DNA of 64,000 nucleotides from Gonapodya prolifera JEL478 (lineage: Eukaryota; Monoblepharomycota; Monoblepharidomycetes; Monoblepharidales; Gonapodyaceae), in NCBI GenBank assembly GCA_001574975.1, contig KQ965735.1, forward strand, positions 386,204-450,203. The letters run 5' to 3'. Within the stretch, counting starts at the first letter, position 1. Each line of letters opens with the position of its first letter. Positions 53,548 through 64,000 of the stretch are shown one piece after another. The notes under the pieces are model-generated. The model was given only the letters and a program-made list of their open reading frames with translations. It ran no database searches and was not told where the DNA came from. The translations under genes and the position numbers were made by a program.

Positions 53548-56107
53548 ATGACGTCGTTCTCTGAGGCGACGCTGCTCGATAAACTGTCCAAGTTGTCGGA
53601 CTCGCAGGACTCCATCGGACACCTGTCGCAGTACATTCAGTACCACAGGAAGAACGCGAAGATGATCGTCGCGACATGGTTCAAAGAGTTGAGGAGGGGT
53701 GCGTTACAGGGGGCGGTGGGGTGGGGGCTGGGTGGGATGGTCGTTGAGCGAATGATAATGAGGGGAGGCGACGATTGGAACAGCGGTGCCGCCGAGAGAA
53801 CAGACATTGAATCACAGTGTCGTGAGGGAAACGGGCGAGCCACCAACACGTGCGTGCCCTGCCGGTATTAAAAGATTCGGACGATCTTTCAAGGACGCTC
53901 CAAGGAACTTCCCAGGATGGCAGGCTGGTGGCACGTGTAGGAGCAATCGGCGGTGCCTTTATGTGGGCAACAAACGGTGGATGGGGCCTTGGAAGAGGTG
54001 GACCGCTCCGCCGGCCGTTGTTGGGTAACGCGACAATGGGCTCATCCGGCAACAACACACTGTGTCATGTGCGGCCGTGGCCAGTGGACGACACACGACG
54101 TTTCTGGGCCGTTCTGTGACGTGTATGCGGTCGTTACTCACGGAACTCCTTCCATACCCTTGCTCCCGCCGTCTACCACTTCACCACCATTTCAACCCAT
54201 CTCGACAGCGGCCCCCAGCAAGAAACTCCTCTTCATGTACCTCTGCAACGACGTCGTGCAGAACTCGCGCAAGAAGCACGAGGATGTGGGTTTTGATCGC
54301 CGTCTTTTGTTGAGGAGGTTTGCGGTATTGACTCGGTGCACACCCTAACCCGGTCCTTATCACTCATGTTGCTGGTGCAGTTCGTGAAATACTTTTCGGA
54401 AGTTCTGCCGGATGGTGTGGAGCATATCGCCAAGTGAGTAAGCGGGAACGGGTTCAGAACCGAGCGTGGATTTTGGCCAAGGAGCGCGGAGCACGTAGCA
54501 CAGAGCAGGAGAATGGCTGAGCCCCAGTGCCGGTGTTCGAACGAATTACTCCGGGACGTACCTCTCCCAAACTTCCCCGGAAATTTATTATGGCACTCTC
54601 CGCATAATCTCACACCTCCGCCTCACACCTATCCACCCCATCGCCAAAACAGACACACCCCTCCCGACGTACAGGCCAAAGTCCTGCGTGTCGTCAATAT
54701 CCTCGAGGAGCGCGGGGTGTACAAGCCGCCCTACGTGCAGGGGCTCAGGGACAGGATCGGTGAGTGACCGTGGAGAGTGGTGTGGATGAGCGGCGGACAT
54801 GTGTTGTCCGCCGGAGCTGAGAATGAAGGTGCGGGGAGGGACGCGAAGCGTGGATTAGAGAACGAAAGCAATGGTATTTGTTCCCATGACTTACTCCACC
54901 ACATACCCGCGCCCCCCTCCTTTCTTCGGCCACCTCCACTAGCGCGCATCAAGGCCACAACTCCTTCTGCTTCGGCCTCGTCTTCCCGCTCGTCATCATC
55001 TTCGTCGTCCTCTGTTCTGGGCAAACGGGACCGGGCGGGGAACAGTCTCGCCCGTGTCGCCGCCGTTGCGGAGGGAAATGTGGCAGAGGAGGTTTGTGTG
55101 GAGGTCTTTGGGATAGCGGAAAACGGAAACGCTGATTGTTGCGATCGGGCCCCCGTTCCACCCAATCCCTCTCTCCAGGCAAAGCCACTCGTGCATTTGC
55201 TGCAGGAACTTCACAAGAACGATCTGGAGATTGAGCACATTGCCGAACGGTGCGATAAAGTGCCAACAAAGTTCTTCAACGAGGACACGATGAGGGGGTT
55301 CGTCGGTGGGTCCGCCGGCTGATTAGTGCGTTGAATGGTTTATTACATACTGACCCCATTGGTTCTTCTTTGCCGGTTTGGGTGTTGTTCAATGGCGTCA
55401 CAGGCACTCCTGATGCAACTGTCGCGGCAGGCGAGGTTGGCAGCGCCATCAATCAGCTTGACCAGCTGCGGGACAGGATTCGTGCTCAGCGGAAGGAACG
55501 CCTCCAGTGCGTGGAGGAGCTGCGGAAGCTTGCGGACATGTGGGAGCACGACGGGAAATGGCAGGAGAGGATCGAGGTAAGGCGGTTGACGGTCCCGCGT
55601 GTACGCGTGACAAGGACGCTGAGGTGGTGGTCGTTCGTACAGTCTGTCGCGGATAAAGTCGAGCAACTCAAGAAGGTTCACGGACACCTGACTGGCGCAA
55701 CTCCCGCATCGATACCATCGCCCGTGACGTCCAATCCCACGACACCTGTCACCAACGGCGAAACACCAATGCTGTTCGAGCCCCGGACCCCGGACTATGA
55801 TCCGGACCCCGACCCCTCCCACCCTTCATCGCGCTCCTACATTCCGTCTTTCCCTCCCTCTACAATGGTCCCCTCAACGCTCCTCCAGAATGTCGTGGTC
55901 CCTCCCGGTCTTTCCGGTCTGGACGGCCTCGGAGACGCCGATCTGGACATGGGAGCCTTCCTGGACTTTGGTGCCGTATCGGGCGATTTGGGTATGGGGA
56001 TGGGCATGGAGATGGGGATCGGCGACTTCGGTTTACACACTGGGGACCGTGAAACCACGGATATGAGACCACCGAGTCCGGAGCCTTTGACGCCGCCTGG
56101 AGAGTAA
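53548..56107 (+). CDS. RPRD1/Rtt103-type RNA polymerase II CTD-interacting protein
   Basis: Multi-exon gene: 53548-53698, 54209-54285, then FVKYFSEVLPDGVEHIAK (about 54381-54434), a DVQAKVLRVVNILEERGVYKPPYVQGLRDRIG exon, and more exons to 56107. The N-terminus is a CID domain very like human RPRD1B: MTSFSEATLLDKLSKLSDSQDSI, HRKNAKMIVATWFKEL, KKLLFMYLCNDVVQNSRKK, RVVNILEERGVY. It binds the phosphorylated C-terminal repeat of Pol II and links elongation to termination. A coiled-coil dimer region follows (AINQLDQLRDRIRAQRKERLQ, SVADKVEQLKKVHGHL). The tail is Pro/Ser-rich with a Gly-Met repeat (GMGMGMEMGIG). RPRD1 proteins recruit RPAP2-type CTD phosphatases; here that is an inference from homology. 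Confidence 0.85.
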
Positions 56108-56363
56108 TGGACGTTAGGTGTGTGTTTGGAATGGGCAAGAGAGCGGACGGTTTGTTGCGTTTGGAATGACGAAGAGATGCGTCTTTGTATTGCACATTTA
56201 CGTTAACCTTTGTAAACATCATAGTGGTATCAATAGCTTGAGCGTTTTGGAATCTCTGCGTCGTGCATGGTACAAGATCTCTCCTTTCCTTCCCCAACTC
56301 CTCCATCGCAATTCCTTCAAAACATGCCCTGAATTGTAATCGCATAAATCGAAATTTAATACT
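56108..56363. terminator. Shared 3' flank of two convergent genes
   Basis: The RPRD1-type gene and RIB7 converge here with about 250 bases between their stops. An AT-rich stretch near 56340-56360 may serve 3' end formation. No further feature. Confidence 0.3.
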
Positions 56364-57263
56364 TCACGACATTTTCACCCCGGCTACTACAACCATATCC
56401 CGCCCAAACTGCCGATACTCTACATCGGCCAATTGCACCAAACCCTCGCTTCCACCCACCACCTTTGATTCGCCGGTGAGTTCTATGACCTTCACCCCGT
56501 TTCCCACAAAGGTCGGTGCAACCGTGACAACGACGAGCTGTGGTGCCACCAACTGCTCGCTTTTATCGGTGGACGATTTGCGCCGGCGGAGAAGACTCCC
56601 TATGATGCGTGCGCCGCCTTCCACCATAATAGTCCGTATGCCAAAATGTGCATGCAGCTTGCAGAAGCCGTCGCTCAAGTCCACTTGGGCCGTGTCCCCA
56701 TCAGCCCCATCCCGGGAGTCCGCGCATACGACCACCTCCACACCCAAGCTTTCCAGAGTCGTGCGGCGCTCTTGTGAGTACCTAGTAGTCGTCAGAACGA
56801 TAGGCTTACCCCTCGGATGTCCCATCAGTCGTGACGTTTGGTATGGGAACTTTGTCAACGTCGAGTCCACCACAACCGGTCTCGGATGGTGTAAGCCCGC
56901 CCCATCGGGCTCCCCTCGTGCTCTTTTCACAGCAGCGACACCCTCTACTCCCAAGATATCCTCCCGCGACGTCAACCTCGGATCGTCTCCTAGCACTGTG
57001 CCCACTCCCACGAGGATTGCATCGTGCATTGTGCGCATCACGTGGGTCATGGCGAAGGATTCAGAACAGGAGATTGTCAGCGGTCGCCGGTCGGGGAGGG
57101 CGATGAAGCCATCGAGGGATTGGGCGTATGTGACCGTGACAAACGGGAGCGTGGGGTTTAAAGACTCTTGGGATGGGGGGCTGGGGATGGGATTGGGGGA
57201 TACGAAGGGGATCCGATGGGCGAGGAGGGCGATCGCGGCGTGCGGTGCGTGCGGTGAATTCAT
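56364..57263 (-). CDS. RIB7: RIB7-type riboflavin pathway reductase
   Basis: A single exon of 299 residues. Motifs of the fungal 2,5-diamino-6-ribosylamino-pyrimidinone 5'-phosphate reductase (RibD C-terminal fold, PF01872) are in order: PFVTVTYAQSLDGFIA, MRTMHDAILVGVGTVLGDDPRLTSR, PRPVVVDS, IRTIMVEGGARIIGSLL and a final strand LVVVTVAPTFVGNGV. The enzyme uses NADPH to reduce the ribosyl side chain early in riboflavin synthesis. The start was taken at the Met before NSPHAPHAA; the frame runs on upstream into a repeat but without conservation. Repeat copy C starts only about 75 bases upstream, so part of the promoter may lie in that repeat. Confidence 0.9.
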   Translation of the reverse strand: MNSPHAPHAAIALLAHRIPFVSPNPIPSPPSQESLNPTLPFVTVTYAQSLDGFIALPDRRPLTISCSESFAMTHVMRTMHDAILVGVGTVLGDDPRLTSREDILGVEGVAAVKRARGEPDGAGLHHPRPVVVDSTLTKFPYQTSRLMGHPRGKPIVLTTTRYSQERRTTLESLGVEVVVCADSRDGADGDTAQVDLSDGFCKLHAHFGIRTIMVEGGARIIGSLLRRRKSSTDKSEQLVAPQLVVVTVAPTFVGNGVKVIELTGESKVVGGSEGLVQLADVEYRQFGRDMVVVAGVKMS

Positions 57264-57336
57264 TTTTGGATCGAATTTTGTTTTCAACGACACCGCACAC
57301 TCAGAATTCAGTCCGATCTTGTTTGGCAAACCACAT

Positions 57337-58500
57337 CCTCGAGTCATTCTCTTACAATTGTATCCCGGATTGAACTACATCAAAGCCCTACATGGAACTT
57401 ACTATTGCGATCACCGAAAGTTGTGCATTCGTGGATCTGATGCTGCACAAGATCTTGTGGCCCTCAAACGACGGTATAAACAGAGATGCCTCCGTGAGTT
57501 GCGATTTCAAGAGACTTTGAGGGATTACGGTGACGCCTGTGGAGAAAAAGGCGAAGGGTGAGCTAACAATACAAAGCACAAGGATCCTTGACGAGAACCT
57601 TCCACCAAACATATCACAATAAAATCCCGTGGAGACCCGGTATCGCTGTAGCCTTTGCAAGGGGCGCCTCGCTCCACGGAGTCTCACCGCAAAGCAGATC
57701 ATTGACCTACAATCATAATCCCACCGAGCTGGTATCACCGTGCCTTTTGCAAGGGGGCGCCTCGCTCAACATTTCCACGGGGAGCCGACAAAGTTGGTTC
57801 CTTTTGCAAGGAGCGCTTGGTTCAACCCTCATGTTCCTGCATTCCACGGGCGTTATCGCGCCAGTGAGTGTTTTGACATCCACGCGCAACTTGTGTCACG
57901 TAGCGGCCTCCAAGATATGTCGTATTCCAGGTAGCAGCTCGTTTCGAGCGGCACATCACATTCCGGGACGCGGCCTATTCATCTGCGCATCTCCCATTCC
58001 ACGCAGCGGTGTCCAGCTCACTTATTCATGCAGTGGCTCTTATCCAGCGGCACATCAATCCGCGACGCGGCACATCACTCATCTCATCAGGTCTCGCAAC
58101 ACCCCATCAGGGAGGGGAGTCTCGCTCATCACATACCACACCGCGCATTCAGCGCATCTGCTGCTCATCCAGCGCACGTGGCATTTCGCCATGCGGCAAG
58201 CGCATTTGTATGGCGCTCACCCAACGCACCTTGTGAATCATGCATGCCGCCATCGCGCTGTCATCCATCGTCGGGTACTAGTCCTGATGTATCTCGGTGT
58301 GTGGGGAAGTCGCATAAGGGCGTCCATATGAGCGAGTGGATGTGTGAGTGAGTTAGACGTCTTTGGTCAACCAATGAAGGATACTCCTCACAACAATAAC
58401 TATATACATGCTCGTTACCAGATTGCGGCATCATTGGGAACAGGAACTGCACCGAGAAGCGCCGCTCAGTGAAAGATACACTGACTGCCCGATCCTTGTC
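57337..58500 (-). repeat. Dispersed repeat family R1, copy C (inverted, expanded)
   Basis: On the minus strand this matches copies A and B at both ends: GAGAATGACTCGAG at 57340-57355, the GGTCTCCACGGG area near 57630, and GGTTGACCAAAGAC near 58350-58370. The extra module next to copy A (CAATTCCTGTTCC, GCCGCAAT) is at about 58425-58445. Between 57640 and 58330 it carries about 700 extra bases, including degenerate tandem units of CCTTTTGCAAGGGGCGCCTCGCTC-like text. A long frame here (247 codons) is a by-product of low complexity. Confidence 0.75.
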
Positions 58501-59430
58501 ATGATCGCGGACTGCGCGATGTCTCCTTCTGCAGAAGGTCTTCCCCGAATCACGCAGCTTCAGACCATGAGATCTTCCAGTGCACTCTTTTCGACTAGCT
58601 ATGATCGACTTTATTATCGGAAGGGAGAACGCCAGGGCCTCTGTTGCATTGGAAAGAATTCATATTCAAAATGCAGACTGCGTGTGAACTTGACGGAGAA
58701 TAGAGCATTACTGATGATACTAAGCAAGGTAGCTTTGACAAATCGCCCAAGGCATATGAAAACACGGCTCTACCCGTGTACATGAGGACAATTGGAGGTC
58801 GAACCAAATATTATCATCGTCCCATCTTGATCTTCTCAGCAAGACTGTGTTTCCTGATGTCTCCACGCATTCTGCTCGAGTTCTCCCAGGCATTCCCCGA
58901 AAGCAAACGAAAGGTGAATGGACAGTGTGTCCTTTCCAGGTCATCACCTTCGACATGGACGAGGATGTGATTCGATTATCGCTTGAATGCTTCGAACTAC
59001 TCCGCGCAATACTCTGTTTCCTTGTGAACTTTTGTTTGGCGTAGCTCCACTCCGCTCTTGCTCGCTCTGCATCGGCATCAAGAGAAGGTAGGCCACCTCA
59101 AATCGAACACCTGGTCCATCACGAAAATGCTCACGTCCCTCGGTCATCCGGTCTGCCGATTGCTCAAGCTGGCGCAAAATGCTTTCCACAATTTTTTAAA
59201 CTGGCACCGTATATCATATTTTGGGCTTGCCGGGAGTTCGAAATCAGTTGTATGCGTTCCCAACAGCAAAGTGGCACCGCGTGCCAAACCATTTTGCGAC
59301 TGTGATATGATATTTTATTTCAATTCGTAAGAAGGAAGAAAATGACACTTCACGATTCTGGAACAGGACATAATGATCGTTCATAAGATCATAGCCTTAC
59401 AAGCTCAAAACCATAAAACCAGTTTGTGGT
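58501..59430. other. Intergenic region, possible repeat continuation
   Basis: Unremarkable DNA between the R1 copy and the cyclase gene. A minus-strand frame of 81 codons (59189-58944) starts MESILRQLEQSADRM but has no recognisable relatives and is not called. Confidence 0.35.
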
Positions 59431-61234
59431 TCATGCCGTCGCAATCGCGTTGGCGGGGGACCCCACAGCCCTTGGCAGGTGCAGCGGCGGGGCCGTCAGG
59501 AAGAACCTGTACCCCCCCTGCCTCTTCCCCGCGGTGATTTCCTGGCGGAGGTACTTTGCCAGGCTGGTGTGACGAGGGGGGGCGGGGTGAAGGGGTATGT
59601 GTGGTTGAGCAAGGAAACGAAAAGGGGGCGCAATGGGGAGGTGAAGAACGTACTCGGACAAGTACCAGAACTCGCCCAGGTTGACGCCCAGCTTGAACAA
59701 GCAGTGCTCGTGCAGGGGTAGCGGGTGGTGTGGGAGGTCTGGGTTCGGGGGCGGGCGAGACGGGAGACCCTCGACCGCGAACTGTGCCGAGGGGTTGAGA
59801 GGTCATGGGTGGAGACGAGGTTGGGGAATGTAGGGGGAGAGAGATACGCAGAGCAGACTCACGTTGTCGGCGATTAGACTAACGAGCCCCGTGTCTGTGA
59901 CCCATTGCAGTAGCTGGGGGTCACGCCCGTCCAAAACGGCGCACGAGTTCTCCATCATGTGCTTAGAGGGCTCGCCGTTCTCTTCTAGGATCATGGCGCC
60001 GAAGCCTGTGTGGAGGCATACTTTGGAGTGTGTGTGGGAAGGGGGGTATCGGGGGGAAGATGTGAGACTTGGATACTAAATGTTGGGAGGGACTTAACTC
60101 ACCCATATCGCCCTTCTCGACAACAATGTTGTCCGATTTTAGCACATGCTGGATCTCTTTGTATCCGATCCAGGTGCGTCCACGGCCGTAGTAGTGCTCG
60201 AGGTCGATCAGGACGGCGCGGCCTTGGATGGGCTGTGTAGGTCATCGGTGGCGAGGAGAGGGTGCATCGTAAGCCCGTACGACGTTGGTTGAGAAGTGTA
60301 AGACCAGACGGCATCGAGTGAGTTGAGTAAGTCCGTACAACATCGGGCGAGGAGACACAGTGGACACACCTTCTCGGCCAAATTCTCTACGCCAAGCTTA
60401 AGTGCTCCCTTATGCTCGCCGAGGGTGGTCTCAGTGCCGTCAGAGTGGTACGCGACGGGTCCGACGATGTCAACGTTTGGGAGATATCCGTTGTAGTAGC
60501 AGTGGACGGGTTTTCCCTGAGGTGAGAGGCACCATGAGGTGTGATGTGAGCGGGAAGTTGGAGAAAAGGGATGGGAAGGAAGACGCAACTTTGCCCGAAA
60601 TATCCCACATGCTTCCGACGTGGGACAAGGCATCCCATTGCGTGGTGAATTGGAGCGTCAAATGGACTGGATGGTGGGAAGAGCGAGAGGGGATGTCACA
60701 GGGCCATCATGATGTCGTCTGAGTGACGTTTACCAATGTCGTCGCAGCCGATGCTGGTAAGAGCCTTGTTCTTGCTGTTGCCGGGCTGGTTAAATCTGCG
60801 GGAAGCGGTGTGAAATGTACAGTACATGTTGAAGCTGACAAGTGTCGCGGAGACCCACGCGTGTTTTCCATCTGCGCGTTTTGTGGGCTCAATAAGTGGA
60901 GGCTGGCGCTGGGGGTGCACCAGGTGGTTTATTTTGGGGATATCCAGGGGGAAGCACAGACCTGCGATGTTGACGGGGTGGAAACAAGTGCTTCAGCATT
61001 CGTTGCGCTACAGGGGGGATGATTACGACATGCTTACAAAACGTGCGACCTTCGCGAATCTCTGCGATGCCCTGAAGGACTTTTTCAGGTGTGAGCAGGT
61101 TGAGCCTGCCTTTAGTGTCGTTTTCGCCAAAGTCGCCCCACTGAACGAGACCAGCATGAGGTCACGCGCGGTCGCATGCAGCAGCAGCAGTAGCGTACCG
61201 TCGATCCAGGCGGTCTGCTAACCCAGCGCGGCAT
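59431..61234 (-). CDS. Cyclase-family (kynurenine formamidase-like) hydrolase
   Basis: Multi-exon gene from ATG at 61234 to the stop at 59433-59431. The first exon (MPRWVSRPPGST) joins in phase 0 to WGDFGENDTKGRLNLLTPEKVLQGIAEIREGRTF, the classic start of the cyclase family PF04199. Then come TTQWDALSHVGSMW (metal-binding His region), GYLPNVDIVGPVAYHSDGTETTLGEHKGALKLGVENLAEK, RAVLIDLEHYYGRGRTWIGY, GFGAMILEENGEPSKHMMENSCAV, and a C-terminus with LPLHEHCLFKLGVNLGEFWYLSE. The family uses a His-rich metal site to hydrolyse amides and lactones; kynurenine formamidase is one member. Fungal members of this long type act on unknown substrates. It is divergent from the DUF4272 gene with only about 110 bases between starts. 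Confidence 0.8.
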
Positions 61235-61342
61235 GATAGTGGTGAAGAGAAATTCCGGTTCGGCCCAGAAGGTTCCGAGTCCGCGCCTTGCCCTTCTGTC
61301 TGCGGTCACTGGACTCTGACTTCACCAAATCCTCCCCAAACC

Positions 61343-62470
61343 ATGGCGACCATTCCCCCAACCAGACAATTCTCCCCACAAAGTCCGTCAGCAGCAGCAC
61401 TGCGTCTTGCGTCTGTCGTGCATCTCCTTGCGCGCTGGGGAATCGAGTCTGCAGCCGCAACCGTCAAAGACTTCTCCATCTCGCCAGCCGCATCGCGATT
61501 GAACACGGCACTCGACAAGGTCGTGTCCTCGCTCTACGCAAACAAACTCGACGCCCATCTGTCCAAGCGCGAACTGCATCTCCTTACGGGTCTTGAACTG
61601 GGCACATGGTGCGGTGGAAAGAGAGGTTCGATCGAGAGGCGATGGGAGAGCCTGGTGAGCCCATCAATCGACGTTTTCGCGCCCTTTTCTTCCCGTGAAC
61701 CCGTTTGCCCCACTCGTGGCCGACCACAGGGTTTCCTCCTCTGGTACCTTCGCATCCTCCCACCCCCCGGCACAATTCCTCGCCCTTACCAACCCATCAC
61801 CGCGCTCCACACCCGCGACTCACTCTTCCTTTCCACTGGCATTCAACCGCAAAACTCCTCCTCCGTCGCCCGCTTCCTCGCCAAGTTCCCGCCAAACGCA
61901 TCCACCTCGTCGTTGGCAGTTGACCCCGACGACCTCCGCAGTTGCCTCAACCTGTACGAAGCCTGGTATTGGCGCTCCCGTGCCCAGCGCGTTCTCGAAG
62001 TGACCGCACGAACCTCCCTTTCCTCCTCTGACGACTCCACATCCGCGTCCACATCTCCCTCCCCTCGCATCCCCCGCGCCCTCTCCAATCTCTCCCGCCA
62101 CATCCCCTCAGCCATCACATCTGCTGCCGACATCTTGTCCTCGTCAGGGACGCTTCTACCTTCCGAAACCGCCGCCGTGCACGAAACCCACCCCATGCAC
62201 TCCCACGGGCTCGTGCGGGACTTTCTACCCACAGGCCCAGGATCTGTGGGGCACGTGCCCTACTCCTCCCTGTCCCCCGCCCAGCGCGCACCCTTCGAGT
62301 CCATCGTGCAGACACGCCTCGCCGAGGCCGGGTGGTGCGCGGGATTGTGCAAGGTCGACGCGGAGGGCGATGACGAAGGGTTTGCCTTTGTGAATCCCGT
62401 CAGCGCGATTTGGAAGGCCGAGGAGCCTATTAGTGAGGGTGGGCAAGGTGTCCCCGCCGTGAACGTCTGA
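61343..62470 (+). CDS. DUF4272 domain protein
   Basis: The frame is open from 61343 to TGA at 62470. However, 61655-61729 (75 bases, GTGAGC donor, CCACAG acceptor) is very probably an in-frame intron, leaving 350 residues. Without it the text reads RRWESLGFLLWYLRILPPPGTI, which fits the W.E.L..LLWaL...P core of DUF4272. Other family features are AALRLASVVHLLARWGI, HLSKRELHLLTG and DDLRSCLNLYEAWYWRSRAQR. The C-terminal 120 residues are less conserved. DUF4272 proteins occur in bacteria and scattered eukaryotes and have no established function. Confidence 0.65.
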   Translation: MATIPPTRQFSPQSPSAAALRLASVVHLLARWGIESAAATVKDFSISPAASRLNTALDKVVSSLYANKLDAHLSKRELHLLTGLELGTWCGGKRGSIERRWESLVSPSIDVFAPFSSREPVCPTRGRPQGFLLWYLRILPPPGTIPRPYQPITALHTRDSLFLSTGIQPQNSSSVARFLAKFPPNASTSSLAVDPDDLRSCLNLYEAWYWRSRAQRVLEVTARTSLSSSDDSTSASTSPSPRIPRALSNLSRHIPSAITSAADILSSSGTLLPSETAAVHETHPMHSHGLVRDFLPTGPGSVGHVPYSSLSPAQRAPFESIVQTRLAEAGWCAGLCKVDAEGDDEGFAFVNPVSAIWKAEEPISEGGQGVPAVNV

Positions 62471-62647
62471 TTAGGACTTGGGTGGCGTAGTGGGAGTGGG
62501 TAACGGGGACCCTGAGCATCAGAATAACTTTTCACAGTATGTAATAATGCCTAGACAGACTAGATGAGTGGCCACGTGGCGTGGTGTGGGCGATGTAAAC
62601 ACTCATGTCCAGTACCGCCGAACGTCTTGCAAATGCACTTTGCAGTA

Positions 62648-63839
62648 AATACACGGCCGTGGATTTTACGTGCGGTCTGGACAAGAAACCCCAGATTCGG
62701 CCAGAAGCTCTAGAAAACCACATGTAATCCTATCAAAATATGTGCAGATTACGACTTGGCCAGAACACCACATAGAACGTCAGATTCACGCAGAGGATTT
62801 TGGGAAAATCTGGGGTTGCATCTGTACCTGTCAATATCTGGACAGAAAGGCACAATACATCACAATTTCTGACCATGTTCGTGGGAACAGGTGGGAAGAG
62901 ACCATGGAACCAACATTCCGCAAAAAATTGGGGACTCGCTCTCTGAAAATCACGCTGCATGGATTTCCCCGACGCAAAGAAGGGGGGCGTGCAGGTGTGC
63001 AGTTCTAGTGACTCTCCCCTGGCTCCCGGCTCACCCCAAGTGACCGTCGCCGACACTTTCCAGTCTGGCAAACACCAGCGATACCTCAAACCGGAACACA
63101 AGGAGGCGTCGACAGGACGCCTTCATCCATCGAATCGTGGAAGTGCTGGGGCTACAGAGGAGGACTGTCAGTGGGATGGTTGCGGTTCTGTGGACCAAGA
63201 GCCAATCGGTGGAATCGAGGGAGAAGACGACGAAGAACTTTGGGACCGAAGTGCGGAGAGAGTCGATTGTGATGTTGACTTTGCAATGGGATCCTGCCGG
63301 ACAACTGAGGAAGGTGTTGTGGCGGTCGGAGACATTGAGCTTGCGTTTCGCTTGGATCTGCTATGCCTGACACCGGTTCAGCGGGCAGAATCGTTTGACA
63401 AGTTTTGGGACGTTGTGTGTTCGAGGGCCGCTCTCAAGTGGAACTCACCCACGTCATTCAAATGGATTGGCCATGAATGCTGATTGCTGCGCTGCCTTGT
63501 GGCATGTACAATGTGTGCTTCCTGTCTCGTTTTACCAAGTTTTGGACTTAAAGTTCGCGAGCGAAGGACATCAAGCAACGTATTTGAAGTATTATGAATA
63601 CACGTGTACAAGAGATTAGAGTAATAAATAAAGCAATTATAGCAATTAATTGAGTGAGACAAGGGTCGGAGATACCCAGAAATCCACAAATGCAAATGGG
63701 AATCTGTTCAGATGTCGGACAGAATTCGTACCGCCCTTCCCCAAACGTGTCCAGAGACCTTCAGAAACCTTCCGAAATTTCTGGACAGATTTTGAACAGA
63801 TCTGTTCTTATTTCGACGTAAAATTCACGGTCGTGTATT
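62648..63839. mobile_element. Small terminal-inverted-repeat DNA element
   Basis: Bases 62648-62671 and the reverse complement of 63816-63839 match at 22 of 24 positions (AATACACG, then CCGTG, then ATTTTACGT). The element is 1192 bases. Just inside both ends TCTGGACA-like motifs recur (62676, 62836, 63710, 63779), as often seen for transposase-binding subterminal repeats. It contains a plus-strand frame of 174 codons at 62959-63483 (acidic, RRESIVM- and TPVQRAESFDKFW-like text in two frames) that resembles no transposase I know. A non-autonomous or decayed DNA transposon is the best reading. No clear target-site duplication is seen. Confidence 0.65.
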
Positions 63840-63905
63840 CAGATTCGGAAAAGACTTCCTCGATCCCTCTTCACTTTTCATTCAGTAATTTAGTGACACA
63901 AAACG

Positions 63906-64000
63906 ATGCCCTCCCTCTCCGCACCCCACTCTGTGTCGCATGCATTACTCACCATCCTCGTAGTTTTGGAGACCGTGGCGTCAGGGTTCCCCTGCGGCAT
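63906..64000 (+). CDS. 5' end of a secreted protein gene (partial)
   Basis: The frame opens at ATG 63906 and stays open to the window edge (31 codons). The product starts MPSLSAPHSVSHALLTILVVLETVASGFPCG, a plausible signal peptide with a hydrophobic core (ALLTILVVL) and cleavage near VASG-FP. The family cannot be told. It begins about 65 bases after the right end of the inverted-repeat element. Confidence 0.4.
   Translation, partial: MPSLSAPHSVSHALLTILVVLETVASGFPCG

Noticed and set aside
57588-58331. 247-codon open frame on the plus strand
   Set aside because: It lies wholly inside repeat copy C and is Ser/His/Arg-rich low complexity without domain likeness.

Overview
The window is nuclear DNA of a zoosporic (chytrid-like) fungus. 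Genes are dense, GC-rich and split by many short GT-AG introns of about 50-170 bases. One gene encodes a homologue of SPAG6/PF16, an axonemal central-pair protein that only flagellated lineages keep. A fungal SOM1-type protein, a riboflavin RIB7 reductase and a secreted fungal-type pectinase point to Fungi. I cannot name the species; Chytridiomycota or Monoblepharidomycota would fit.

Layout: 1-14 kb holds the 3' end of an unknown gene, SOM1 (-), a cysteine-rich membrane protein (-), an FIBP-family protein (-), an F-box protein (+), pirin (+) and a long coiled-coil protein (+). 15-28 kb holds an FAD monooxygenase (+), a SANT-domain protein (+), an endopolygalacturonase (+), an MFS transporter with two apparent frame breaks (+) and a striking modular cysteine-rich secreted protein (+). 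28.5-31.6 kb is SPAG6 (-), with an assembly gap in one intron. 32-37.8 kb is AT-richer mobile DNA carrying a Fanzor (eukaryotic TnpB-like) gene, large internal tandem repeats, a duplicated segment and a GC-rich foldable block just after the Fanzor stop. 38-42.6 kb is a very long alpha/beta-hydrolase membrane protein (+). 42.8-47.6 kb is an SYCP2-like meiotic axis protein (-). 47.8-62.5 kb is a run of housekeeping genes: MRI1 (-), BOLA2 (+), REV7/MAD2L2 (+), an RPRD1/Rtt103-type CTD-binding protein (+), RIB7 (-), a cyclase-family hydrolase (-) and a DUF4272 protein (+). The window ends in a 1.2 kb terminal-inverted-repeat element and the first 31 codons of a secreted protein.

The genes do not form one pathway. 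Recurring themes are meiosis and DNA repair (SYCP2-like, REV7), transcription (SANT, RPRD1), small-molecule metabolism (MRI1, RIB7, cyclase, monooxygenase) and secreted proteins (pectinase, cysteine-knot-like repeats). The most unusual items are the Fanzor element with its possible guide-RNA-like right end, and the gene built from four tandem copies of a two-exon cysteine-rich module. A dispersed repeat family has three copies, each close to the 5' end of a gene.
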